Assembly: GCF_000143415.4 (NCBI RefSeq)
Contig: NW_003314317.1
Location: 1,061,183-1,125,182, forward strand
Source: Selaginella moellendorffii
Lineage: Eukaryota; Streptophyta; Lycopodiopsida; Selaginellales; Selaginellaceae
Length of the DNA stretch: 64,000 bases
Reading direction: 5' to 3'
In this document: positions 10,322-21,769 of the stretch, piece by piece
How the letters are laid out: each line of letters starts with the position of its first letter
Position numbering within the stretch: the stretch's first letter is position 1
Program-made: the position numbers and the translations under genes
Notes under the pieces: model-generated
Seen by the model: the letters and a program-made list of their open reading frames with translations, nothing else
The model's database searches: none
Told to the model about the DNA's origin: nothing

Positions 10322-12844
10322 TTAGAGGCTTTGGGACAGGCGCACCTCTTGGGGCAGCAGCCTGTAGTCGATCTCCAGCTCCTGGAACGAATCCTTGAGA
10401 TGGATGAGGAGATCCGAGCGGCGGATCCACTTCTCGCCCGCGTTCTGGTGATTCATCGTGTGCTGGAGCCACAGGGACATCCGGACCCTGTTCATGTCCT
10501 CGATCTCGCGCATCACCACGTCGTGCTTGGGATGCCAGTGGTGGAGGTGGCTGTCGATGTACCGCTTGATCCTCACCTTGAGCGCGTCGATCTTCTCGGC
10601 AGGGGTGGAGATGTGGAGGCTGAAATCGATGGCGTCGCCCATGTCGGGGCTGCGGTAGAAGTTGCTGATCGGTTTGGTCGCCAGCACGGAATTCGGGTAG
10701 TAGATCTTCTCGTTGTCGTAGCGGAGGAAGACGGTGGTCAGGATGTTCATCTCTTCCACCACCATCTGCATTCGCATTTGCGAAGATCATGAGATCCAGT
10801 CAAGGCAAAAACAAGGAATTCATTCCAGACCTGAACTCCATCGACCACGCAACGATCGCCCACGTCGAAGGGATGCATCGCAAACAAGAAGATGATGGCC
10901 TCGAACACCGTCTTGCATGTGTTGCCAAAGACGAACACCGCTAGAACCAGCTGGGACGAGAGCGCTACGAGCAAGTGCGTCGTCGCGATTCCCAGAATGA
11001 GCAGCCAGATCACGAGGATTATGATCCCCATGATCACGTCCGTGATCCGGTGGAGCTTTTTTACCGCCGTCTTGGTGTCATTGAGCGAGAAGGAGAGCGC
11101 CCGCTTCTCCCGGTATACATTCACCTAAAGAAGAGAGAGATTAAGAACCCTAAAATATAACAGAGGACTTTGAACTCACCACAAAGTTGACGAGCGCTTG
11201 CTTACTGATCTTGCCAGTCTCCATGGCGCCATCGAAGAGCGCGAACGCCTTGATCGCGCACTCCTCGTCGCCCAGGAACCTCATGAGATCGACGAGGGAG
11301 AGGCAGCGGCATCCCGGGCGAGCGGCATTGTTGAAGATGTGCTTGGCCGCCGCCTTGGCCTGCCAGTCGCCCTCCAATCCGCCGCTACCGCCCCCGCAGG
11401 AATCCTCGTCGGAGTCGATGGCGTGCGCCAGCGTCGTGATCCGCGGCGATTTGGCGAGCCGGATGAGCCTCTTCATGTTCCAGGCCGAGACGTTCTTCTG
11501 GTTCATGCGCTGGAGGTGCTCGATGCTAATGGGGCCGCCGCTCTTGTGATCGCCACCGCCACCACCGCCAATGTTCCCGGATTTCTTGAGCAATCGCGGG
11601 TCAGCCTCGCTAGATCTCTTGCCAGCCTCGCCGGATCTCTTGAGCACCTGGCTCGGATTGCCCTGGCTCTCCAGCAGCGGCGGCCCCGAGAGAGACTCGA
11701 GGATGTACTCATTGAAAAGAGACTCCTGGATGCGATCGAAAAAGGTGTTGACGTGAAAGCTGAGCGCGAGCACCTTGACGAGGAGGATCTTGACGAGCCA
11801 GAGCGAGGCGGCGACGAGCAGGCAGATGAGGATCCTGGTGACGATCTCGAGGGCCTTGCGCTCGCGCCGGATGGGCAGCGGGAGGTTTGGATCGAAGAGG
11901 AGGCGCCAGGCCAGGAGGATGATCCCAAACCACAGGCAGTTTTGGACGCCCTTGTGGAGGCCATAGACGAAGTAGACGAGGCGCTTGCGCAGGATGAAGT
12001 TCCGCTCGATGAAGAAGACGAGGAAGCGGATGATCCAGCCCGAGAGGAGGCGGCCGCTGAGGATGACGAGCGCGAGCACCGCCCAGCGCCAGAGATGGAG
12101 GCCCAGGAGCTTGCGGCGCTCGAGCACCGGGATGTTGGTGGTACACACTAGGGCCCCAATGCTGAGCGCCAGAAACCCCCATTCCAAGAACACCCACAGA
12201 TTCCAGGGCTTGTGGATGAGATCGTCGGGCACGTCCAGTGGATCGTCCTCCGCCGCCCCGGTCGCCGATCCTGCCGCTTGAGCGTCCGGGGATTTGTTGA
12301 GAACTCCCGAGGATTTGAGCAGCCCTGACCGGAGAGGTGGCGGCGGTGGATCCCCGAGTCTGGATTTGCAGCGACCGTAGGATGGAATCCTGGAGGCTGC
12401 CTTGGCGGAGGATGGATCGAGCGCTCCAGCTTCGGCGGCGTCAGGGTATCGATCGGACGTGGAGCTGGAGCGGCGCCGCAACGAGGCCTTAGTACTGGGT
12501 GATTCCCAGAATGTGAGCTCGCCGTCCACGCCCACGCCCGGATCGAGCTGGAAATCCCCGGATTCCTTCTGGTGCCTCAGGAATTCGCCGATGAGCTTGG
12601 TGGGAGGATCGATCGACTGCGCAGCCGAGAGAGTGGCGGGATCGTCTTGGAAGAAATAGCTGTTGCTCCGTTCCAGGGATCCCTCTTTCCGCTCGTCCTC
12701 GGCAATGTGGGTGGAATTTCTCGCGAGGCTTGGCTGCCCGGTCGGGGATGGAGCGTCCTCGTCGATCCGGAGAATGACCCTGTCCAGCTTACTCCCAGCA
12801 TTGGCCTCGCCATTCATCATCATCTCCTTGGCCACAGCACCCAT
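10322..12844 (-). CDS. MSL: MscS-like mechanosensitive channel (plant MSL10 group)
   Basis: Three exons (12844-11180, 11124-10831, 10765-10322) with introns of 55 and 65 nt give an 800-residue protein; all junctions are GT-AG and keep the frame. The N-terminal 200 residues are polar. Six membrane segments follow: WVFLEWGFLALSIGALV, WAVLALVILSGRLL, FGIILLAWRLLF, ICLLVAASLWLVKILLV, then in exon 2 IMGIIILVIWLLILGI and the pore-lining LVLAVFVFGNTCKTVFEAII. The MscS core HPFDVGDRCVVDGVQ spans intron 2 and continues with MNILTTVFLRYDNEKIYYPNS. These are features of plasma-membrane class II plant MSL channels, which open under membrane tension and pass anions. The long basic/Ser-rich N-terminus matches MSL10, where it is regulatory. 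Confidence 0.93.
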
Positions 12845-13400
12845 GGATGGATTCCAATCAATCTTTTCCTTGTGAATCCGCGATCGAGTATCTCCTCTCT
12901 CGCGCTCCTTTCGATTGAATCGATCGATAGCGCCGAAATTCCAAGACAGGAGTCCCGAAATCTAGCTCGAGCTCCTGTTCTCCGCGACAAGGAAATAAAT
13001 GCGAGGAGGGAGGGAGGGGAGAAGATTATTCTATTGCGTGGAAAACACCTACGCGGACAAGAGAGATCGATCGAATTCTCGTCCCATTCCACGCAACGCC
13101 AAGGAGAAAGCGATCGATTTGGACGGATTATAATGAAGAACACATGAGAGCGCGAGTGCGCGAGTGCGCCTGCTTGGTTCCCAGGCGAGGTGTCAACGAA
13201 ACGCAGATTTTGCGGTCAATCTTTCTCTCTCGGCAATTGGGTAGATAGATACATTCGCCGCCCCGCACGAAAAACAACTACGTACGTGGCGCCACGCCAC
13301 CCCTCCACGTGTCGTTATAGAAAGCCACTTTTTCCGATCAGGAGAATATGCCGCACGATGGTTGCCGAAATCCAAAGAAAGTTCCTGGATTAAAGTTCTC
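12845..13400. promoter_or_regulatory. upstream region of the MSL gene
   Basis: This stretch between the channel start and the P450 relic holds CGATCGAT words and a CCACGTGTCG element at about 13305 (a G-box/ABRE core). No coding signal is seen. It probably contains the channel promoter; no TATA box is obvious. Confidence 0.35.
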
Positions 13401-13410
13401 TAGGTGGAGC

Positions 13411-14015
13411 CTAAGAATTTGGGTGATTTCCAGAGAGAAAGTTAAAAAGAAGATACGATGAATATGGAGGGGTCAGATCCTGGTTAACGTGGATGGCAGT
13501 GTGAAAAATATGAAACGTCCAACCCTTTGGAAACACATAGCTCCAGGGACAAAAAGGATTAAATTCAATAGCAAAGTTACTTCTTACACCATTGTATTCT
13601 ATTTCATTTCTCTGACTGGAATTGCATTGTCTCGTCAACAAGACGAGTTGTCACTTGTATCATCCCATGTCAAAGAGACTTTCTCGAAGAATTCTTTGGC
13701 CTTCTCCCTGCTGCGCGACCGAGATTGATGTGACAAGAAGACAAAGCGTTGGTTTGTTGCCAGATGTTGTCACGAAGTCAGCAAATCCAAGCCCTACGAA
13801 TGGCTTTGGCATGAGGATCCAAAAGGGCAAAGGGGAGTAGTGTGCTGCCCAAAGAATGCTGGTTTGTCAAGAGAGGTCGTCATGTGTGATCTTGCAAATA
13901 ACAGCTTCAGATTGACAAATTCCACAATCTCAGACACGAACACTTTCAACAGGCGATCCAACCCTTGGACGGGGTAGCCGAATTTAAAAGAGGTAAAAAA
14001 GACCTCTTGCAACGT
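13411..14015 (-). pseudogene. cytochrome P450 relic (copy 2)
   Basis: Pieces of the neighbouring P450 recur here in the same order and orientation but are broken. 13411-13560 matches exon 6 (YVFPKGWTFHIFHTAIH versus YVFPKGWTLHIFHTAIH). 13600-13720 matches exon 5 in decayed form, and 13840-13900 matches exon 4 (FFGQHTTPL versus FAGQHTTPL). The heme-binding exon and exon 1 are not seen. It is a degenerate tandem duplicate of the 14189-15956 gene. Confidence 0.75.
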
Positions 14016-14188
14016 AGTGTCTCCACCTTTTCGAAGACATGAAGATCAATGGAAGAATCACAAGCGGCTCCACAAGAGCGCCATATCCTTTTTCACTCCA
14101 CGAGGAACTTCCTCTTGTTTTTATCAAGAATATGCGACAAAGCTTTTCTCAGTCATGGCGATCTCTCTAGGTAGGCTAGCAGCACAAG

Positions 14189-15956
14189 TCATTTGCGGTT
14201 GATTTCCACAACGTATCCGTCTTCTGGGATTCGCAGTGGCCAGTTTCTTATTGCCCCGTTTGGAGCTTTCGGCTTCCAGCTGCGAGAAGGAATTGTTTTT
14301 TCTTTTGAAGAACTTTAGGAAACTTAAGTACCTGTACTGTGTTACTAGCCTGTGAAAGAAAACGAGGATTTCCAGTTTAGCAAGCTCGGCACCAGGACAA
14401 GTTCGCAAACCGCATCCAAATCCAATGAGAGTTCCCGGTTTTTGTGGAACCTGCGAAGTATGGTAAGGGTTTTCTTCGTAGCAAATCGAAAGAAAGTTTT
14501 AATACGAGGAATCTGGAGGGGTCAAATTTATAAGGATCAGCGAAATAATCTTCGTTCAGGTGGATGGCAGTGTGGAAAATGTGAAGCGTCCATCCCTTTG
14601 GAAACACATAGCCTGGAATCCATTGAAAACAGGAGGAGCAAATTTTATAGCAAAACCACTTAGAGCTGTTTACCATTGTACTCGACAGTGTGTTTCATCT
14701 CTCTGACCAGCATTCCTCCAGTTGCAGATCTTAGAGTCTCCTGAAGAACACGCATAGTCACTGGCATTCTTCTTGTATCCTCCCATGTCAAGTGAGGTTG
14801 CTCTCTTTCTCGAAGAATTTTCTGGTGTTCTTCCTGCAAGCGCGAACAATTAATATAGAAGAAGAACTGTCTTTTGTAGGATTTACCACAAGTTCCTTCA
14901 AGATTTCGGGATTTTCTTGCAAGCGTTTCATCATCCACACGAGCGTGAGAGGAGTAGTGTGCTGCCCTGCAAAGAGCAAACCAACAATATTGTCCTCAAT
15001 CTGCTGGTTTGTTGAGTTGAGGTCCTCGTCATTCATGAGCTTATGCAAGAGGTCGTCATGCGTGATCTTGGAAATCCTCCTCTCGTTTATCAATCGATCA
15101 AGGTGATAGTGAAGACGTTTCCGAGCCTGGATATGGTTTCAAATCAGTTCGCAAAGAATTTCTCCAAGACTTACCTGAAGCGCTCGATGGTAATCAGTGA
15201 ACGGGAGATTTATGGGAAGCTTAAACAAGCCTCTAGAAGCCACGGTTACATCGTGCATGAAATCTCCCGTTTTGGTTTGAAAAATACGCGGGTCATCACA
15301 AATAAACGCGGTGACAACGTCGAAAGTTAACTGCAAGAACAGAACAAGAGCTTAGAACTGGCAAAGCTCACAAATCACAGATACCTGTAGTGTTTCTTCC
15401 AAAACGGTAACACATCCCTTCCGTTGCCAAGAAGTCAATAAGTCCATAGCAATCTTGTCAAACCTTTGGACATGATTCTTGAGAGCATCACCACTCATGG
15501 AGCTCAGTATTGCTCGGTGATATCTTGCATGTGTTGCTCCTTCCACATATCCCACACTTTCTTTTCCGACAATCAAGAAGCCCGAGTTTGAAGGGGAGCA
15601 ACAATTCCTTGCTCCAGGATTTGTGAGGAAAAACTTTACAGCTTCGGGAGTACTGATAACAATACTTTGACGTCCGAACAAGTGAGCCGAAAAAATGTCC
15701 CCAAATCTGTTGGGAATGGAAAACGAGAACAGAAAAAGCTTGAAAGATGAAAAAGAAAAGAGAAAAATTACCTCTTGCGACGCTGGAAAACGAAATCCTC
15801 AGCTGTGCCTCGCAGAAGTTGTATTGTCTCGCCAAGAATGGGCAAGCCTCGATTGCCTGGTGGTGTTTGCATGGAGCCACTCTTTCTTTTTGACGATATA
15901 AGGAATGCAGCCACTGCAGGGATCACAAGCAGCAAGTAGAGACTCCACAGCGCCAT
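14189..15956 (-). CDS. cytochrome P450, CYP85 clan
   Basis: Eight exons (15956-15772, 15706-15385, 15330-15175, 15126-14887, 14833-14674, 14612-14506, 14450-14332, 14279-14189) join in frame to 459 residues. It starts with a signal anchor (MALWSLYLLLVIPAVAAFL) and the Pro-rich hinge QTPPGNRGLPILGE. It has the I-helix oxygen motif LLFAGQHTTPL, the K-helix ExxR (LQETLR), the FDPSRF motif and the heme loop FGCGLRTCPGAE with the Cys ligand. This is an ER-bound monooxygenase. The short exon layout and motif spacing fit the CYP85 clan (brassinosteroid, abscisic acid, gibberellin and triterpene oxidases), but the substrate cannot be read from the sequence. Another in-frame Met lies 17 codons upstream at 16007; the membrane anchor favours 15956. 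Confidence 0.88.
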
Positions 15957-16242
15957 AACTTTCCTCCTTACAACCTGATAACTTCGTCTTAGTTTTATCG
16001 TTTCCAAGCGTGCACTCGCAATGTTTCGGACAGAACGAGGACTTCATAACTTTTTGCGTTTTGGCGATTTCTCGAGGTAGCAAATGCCGACAATATTCAT
16101 TTGTCATTTACTAATCCAATGGGAATCTGGATGAACTTCTATCACCTGTCTCGAGCAAGCTATTTAACTTCATTTTCCAGCTATTGACATGTCTGTAAAC
16201 CCACCAAATTATATGATGGATCGATCATAAAACAGCTTAGCT

Positions 16243-16327
16243 TCAAAGCAAGTGTTTTCGGAACCAAGCTATAAAGTCTTTGTGAGCCTCCTCCGCATTC
16301 TTCACTGTGGTTTTGTTCTTCACATCA
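16243..16327 (-). pseudogene. dienelactone hydrolase last-exon scrap
   Basis: About 85 bp closely match the last exon of the intact DLH at 30507, ending in the same DFIAWF-type tail and stop. Similarity continues weakly past the stop. It lies 5' of the intact P450, just as the intact DLH lies 5' of the P450 scrap at 30069. Confidence 0.85.
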
Positions 16328-16329
16328 GA

Positions 16330-17285
16330 GTCAATTTGGACAATTCGGAGTCAAATGCGAGTTGAGTGGGACTCAATGAAGTGGATTTAGAATGACATGG
16401 TGTGCACAATTCAAAACTGCAAAACACTGCATGACATGTCATTGGCATGTTTGTCATATCATCACTGCCACAGGGCGAGATTAAGATATGGAAGTGTACT
16501 TCATAAGAAAGAAGCAAGAAAAGTATTACAGACTTAAAAATCATATGCAATCAACTTACTCAATGTCCTCAAGTGCAATGGCCTGTAGAGAAGCTAGAGG
16601 CATGACCATGAGCTGTGCCTTAATTGGCAAAACCACAATTACTTGCAGTACATCCTGTGGAAGCTGGTTCATTCTGGAATGATTAGACCATCATCGAGTT
16701 TGGCTCTTGGGTGGGTGTATAGTACAATCATGTAAAGGTTGTGATCATAGCAATAGAATGACCATACATCACAACTGACAAAGTCCTTCTGGTTTACCCA
16801 TCACAACCTAAGTCTCTCTTCTACAAAAGAATGCAATGAGACACAAATGAAGAGAACAAAACTAACAAAATTCTTACATATTGTCACTATTTGTAACTTT
16901 GATAAGTCTTGCAATATATATTATGACATTAAGCATTATAAATCATGAATTAAAAAACAATATCTTTTTTATATAATTTTTAATATATTATGATATTGTG
17001 AATGCTAGGGATATAGGAATAGGTATATTGATTTAAACCTCTGCTTATATACAAGAATGGATGGATTAGATTTAGTTTCAAATAGAGAGTCTATATGTTA
17101 TAGTACTATAATTAATGTATTAGACAGGGTAATACATGTATATACATATAAATGTTACACCATCTTAAAGATGAAAAAGTGATAATAATAAGTCAGATGG
17201 AATATTTTGAGCTTTTGTAGGGTGAATATAAACTACTACAAAGAGGTCTTTAAACAAATATTTAGATATACTGACAATTGTGATG
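16330..17285. other. AT-rich spacer
   Basis: No coding or RNA gene signal is seen. The A+T content rises from about 16860 onwards toward the retroelement relic. Confidence 0.5.
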
Positions 17286-17289
17286 ATAC

Positions 17290-20200
17290 CTTTTAACAAT
17301 TGCATTGTCTTTGTCAAAGGTTATCTATGCAATTTGGCATTCGTTTTTTAAGCCTTTTGCTTTGTGCAGAGCCAAATATGTTGGAGTGGATTAAGCTAAG
17401 AATGTTGTGGCCAGTACTTCGTCAAGATTTTGTCGAACTTGTGTATGCATTTACTCTAGCCACCCTTGATAATGTTTTTCGTTTAGCACAATGTTATGAG
17501 ACATCACTTTTTCCACTTCTTGTTGCACGTCTTTCAGCTCCACTTTTTGTGGGTGATGGTCCTATTCTAATGGAGGTTGATGCTGTTGCTGCTTAAGTTC
17601 AAGGACAAGGGCGAGAATGCAGTCATGGCCGTGATGTTCGCTGCTAAGCGTGTGATGAAGTTGGTCATACTTTTCGGCATTGTCGGCGTTTTCCAGATTT
17701 GAGGCCTCTATTTTTTGGTGGAGACCTTGGCATCAACAACGTTCTATTAGTGTTGCTGTAGTGGAAGGTTTGGATACCGAGATGCATCCGGGAAACAAGG
17801 AGTTGCATAAGTAACAGAGGGACCTTGCGCGAATAAGTAAATGACTCCTTCATCTTTTTTTCGGGAGTATCATCAAGGGTTCATTTGGCACTAGTTTAGC
17901 TCACTTTCCAAGCTCATTTTTATAACAAAAGGTTTTTTATTGTTCTCTTTGTATTAGTTGATATAGGTCCAAATTTATCTTCTATTGCTCAATTTGTTAC
18001 CACACATTGCCGTTTACACTTGTGTCATGCGGTGGACTTAGTTTTCATTCTTTATGGCAACGGTCGTGCACATGCATGTGCACGGGATGAGGTGGATTTA
18101 GTTGTGCGTGTGAGCAATCTTAAGGTTGGGTTCTAATCATTTGGGGGTGGTGTCGAGTCAAGTTTTTTACCTCATCCTTGGTATGGATTGGTTGCAATGC
18201 AATCATGCTAAATGTGACTTTAAGGTTTCTTCCCTTTGTTTTATACTTTTTTATATTTCATCCATTCCTCTCAATTCTGTACCTCTTTGTCCCTTTGCTT
18301 CTACTTCTGCTTCCATTACTTTTATCCCCCCACTACTTCCTTCTATGTTTCCGTTTTGTTCTGCTCTTCCCTTTTCCAATCCCTCAGATAGTCTTTGTGT
18401 TGCAGTGGTTGACCGGCTCATAAATGAGTATGGCAATCTCTTTGAATTTGACTTATCATCTAGGGCTAAGATTGCCACACGTCATCCAATTCCAATTGAG
18501 GATGCTCGTCCAATCAAAGATCCTATTCATTGTTGGTCATCCAAAGAGATTAAGATTTTATGTGCAAACGTTAAAGAGATATTGAAAAAAAGTATTATTC
18601 GAAAGTTGCAGAGTTGTTAGGTATATGAACCTCATTTTGTGACGAAGCCTAATGGGAGTATTAAATAAAGTGATGATTTTGGATGTGTACCCTCTTCCTC
18701 ACCCTGTTGATCTCTTGGATCGTTCGGGGAGAAGTTGTTAATTCACCAAGCTAAATTTTATTTTTGGGTATTAGCAAATATCGATGGCCGAAGAAGATAT
18801 TTTTAAGATTGTTTTTCGTACATGTTTGGTTTGTACAAATTTTTGGTGATGTTGTTTAGTTTGAACAATGCTCCAACAACTTTTTAACGGATAATGGATA
18901 AAGTTCTTTATGATATGCCAAAGGTGATTGGTGACTTCATTGATGATATCTTGATTCACTCAAAAGGGATATGGGAGGAGCATGTCTATGATGTTTGTAA
19001 AGTGTTGGATTGGCTATGTGACATTAGTTTAAAACTAAAGTAGTTGAAGTGTGTGTTTAGGTCCAAGGACATGACTTATTTTGGGTACCATATTTCTCGT
19101 GAGGGTTTGCAAATTGATCATGACAAACTTATGGTTGTTCTAAAGTTCCCTACTCTGAAGTGTATGAATGATGTGTAGCACTTCTTGGGAAGGTGTAGTA
19201 AATTTTCATTTTGCATATTGATGCTTCTGATATTGGTCTTGGAGGTGTATTGATGCAAAAAAACCCGAGTCTGCCTGGTCAGTGCCATCATATTGCATAT
19301 ATAAGCCGTACATTACAACCAATGGAAGTGAACTACTCCACAATAGAGGAGTGTTTAGCAGCAGTCTAGGATTTAAGAAACTTCATGCATATCTATGTGA
19401 AGAAGGAAGAGGAGTTCAAGAAAGGGCATCAACATCAGCCATAGAACTCTCTAAGCAATGAACAATATCAAAATCATATATCTGAAGCTTCAAAGCCCAT
19501 TGAGCAATACGACCAATTAGGTTATTCTGTTTCAATAATAAAGTAATAGTAGCATGATCACCTTCTAATAACGTCCAAAAACCATCATATTTTTAACAAG
19601 CCTATTATTCCAACATTTGTGGATTTTCTAGACGAGGATTTTGGACTATTGGTTATTCCTGTACTTGACGTTTAGTGTCCACAAGGTGCAACACAAAATC
19701 TACCTTTTTTTGATAAGGTTTGCAAGGCTCAAAAGATTGATCTATGGATTCGAAGGTTTCTAGATGGGTTTGAGAATCCTGCATTACTTGTTGATGACTT
19801 ACTATTCCGGCATTTACATTCTCAATATTGCCTTGAAGACAACCTTCTTTATTTTGTGGGGACAGATTCTGATAATCATTTACGGCTGGTGGTGCCTTCT
19901 GTATTTATTCCATAATTTCTCCATGCCTACCATGATTCGTTTATTCTATGTGGGCATATGGGACATCATCGTATAATCAAGAAGCTGCACAGGCTTTTTT
20001 ATTGGCCGGAGATGCAACGTGATGTTATCTGGTATATGCGTAGTTGCATTTGGTGCCAAGCTCATAATACTCCCTCTCGTGCTGCGAAAGGATGATTGGA
20101 GTCAATTGTAATTTCCTGTCCATTTGAGTTGGTGGTATTTGATCTTATGGGATCTTTTCCGTGATCGATTACTAGCAATGAATATGTTATTATTTTTTTT

Positions 20201-21075
20201 AACTATTTGACTCATTGGGTGGAAGTTAGTGCTCTTGCTAGCGCCTCTGCAACTACTGTTGGATAATTCCTCCTTAATCGAGTGGTATTTTAGCATTTTT
20301 GTTCAAAGTGAATTCTTTCGGATAATGGTCCCGCATTTGATTGGGGATATGTCACACTTTCACGAGTGCTTATCATCTATAGTCAGATGGTTTGGTGGAA
20401 TGACTCATTCAAACATTCAAAGGAATGATTGCAAAGTACATGAGCTTTCAATATTTGGATTGAGATGGTTATTTACCATTTATTTGGTATGCATATATTA
20501 TAAGACTGTAGAGTTCTGTTAATGCTTCACCATATAAACTCCTATATGGTCATGATCCAATATTACCAATGGAGTTAGGTTTACCTTCGCAGTTGCTACA
20601 AGCTGCCGATGCTAGGTTGTGGGATCAATATTTGACGAGCATTCTTCTACTTGTTTAAGTAAAATCTACTGAACACTTAGGCTGCATATTAATGGGACAA
20701 CAACGATGCTACAATTCCCATTATTGTCCACTTACAAAGTACAAAGTGGATAACTTGGTGTTAATCCGTTTTCCCCATTTTACGGTATGTGGTTTATCTA
20801 AGGGGCTTTTTGCTCAGTGGAAAGGACCGTATCAAGTGTTGTAGCAATTTGGACCACAAGTTTATGAGGTTTGGCATGACATCCAGCAGGCCAATCCTCT
20901 AGAAATTGTGCATGTGTAACGGTTAAAACGCTTCGTACAAAGGGATTAAAAACAATTGATACCACCTACAGATCTACCGATACCTCCTCTTGACATTCAT
21001 TCAGATCCTAGCCCATCTATAAAAGAACTCTGATGGTCTTTCATTATTCTGAGAGGAGGGGATGATGTGAGGTCC
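17290..21075 (+). mobile_element. Ty3/gypsy retrotransposon relic
   Basis: Recognisable pieces appear in the normal order but with many stops and frameshifts. They are a gag segment (WPVLRQDFVELVYAF and LDNVFRLAQCYE, about 17390-17510), a zinc-knuckle-like stretch (CDEVGHTFRHC, about 17650), the protease end (ILGMDWLQCNH, about 18170) and the start of reverse transcriptase (HPIPIEDARPIKDPI, about 18485). Later come DDILIHSK (about 18940), RNase H (HIDASDIGLGGVLMQK, about 19215), the integrase zinc-binding region (about 19950-20060) and a C-terminal WKGPYQVL segment (about 20818). The RNase H C-terminus, about 19412-19595, is present on the opposite strand. Clear LTRs were not found. The element is dead. 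Confidence 0.85.
19412..19595 (-). mobile_element. inverted RNase H segment within the gypsy relic
   Basis: Read on the minus strand, this segment gives DHATITLLLKQ, then RIAQWALKLQIYDFDIVH and MADVDALS. That is the C-terminal end of a Ty3/gypsy RNase H. The flanking parts of the element read on the plus strand. Confidence 0.7.
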
Positions 21076-21609
21076 AAATGTATAGTTATGATACCATATA
21101 TTAATATTAGCATAGTGGGATTTTGATAACCATCAAATTGGTTTCAATCTGGACCACTCCGCTTTGTATATAAGTTAGAGTCTTTGGGCTAATTAATATG
21201 CACATTTTTTGTATTCCCTTTCCATATTCCATACACTCACAAATGTTACACTATATAATCTAGAAACACAAAAATGATCTCCAAAGCACTACCACTCATG
21301 ACTACTAACATCCCACTATTCATAAATAAATAAGAAATAATAATTGTATCATAACTTAGTTGTCCTACTTTCTAATATAACCTAAAGGCAAATATGAGCA
21401 TAAATATTGCTAGTAAAGTTATAATAAAATTTAGTATTAATTTATGAAAGAGATTTATAAGTTAAATTTTATTGCTTTAGGACCTATTAAACTAGTTTTC
21501 ATATGAATGTTTTGACATGATTTTATCAAAGCATAGTTATAAAACTAGAAATGAATCTAGTTATCAAAAGCATGTTATATATCTAATAATTTGCTGTGTG
21601 TTGCATGTG
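21076..21609. other. AT-rich spacer between two retroelements
   Basis: About 530 bp with no coding signal. It ends in TAATAC, which is repeated on the far side of the copia element. Confidence 0.5.
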
Positions 21610-21615
21610 TAATAC
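21610..21615. repeat. target-site duplication (left)
   Basis: TAATAC lies immediately outside the 3' LTR and is repeated at 26273-26278. Copia elements usually make 5-bp duplications, so the sixth base may be chance. Confidence 0.7.
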
Positions 21616-21769
21616 AGAAAGAAAAGCGGAGTAAGAACAACAGATTTCACTTCGACACACCCATTGATTCATATATGGCTGTATATATATACAACTTCAA
21701 CCAAATCAGAAATCACCAAAGATCTGATCACGATTCAGACTGTTTGTCGTGTTCATCATTATTCCTACA
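21616..21769 (-). repeat. copia 3' LTR
   Basis: A 154-bp copy matching 26119-26272 apart from eight transitions. It is unusually short for an LTR but is bounded by the PPT and the TAATAC flank. Confidence 0.9.

Noticed and set aside
11198-12151. 317-codon plus-strand frame opposite the MSL gene
   Set aside because: It mirrors the GC-rich first exon of the channel gene and has no domain of its own.
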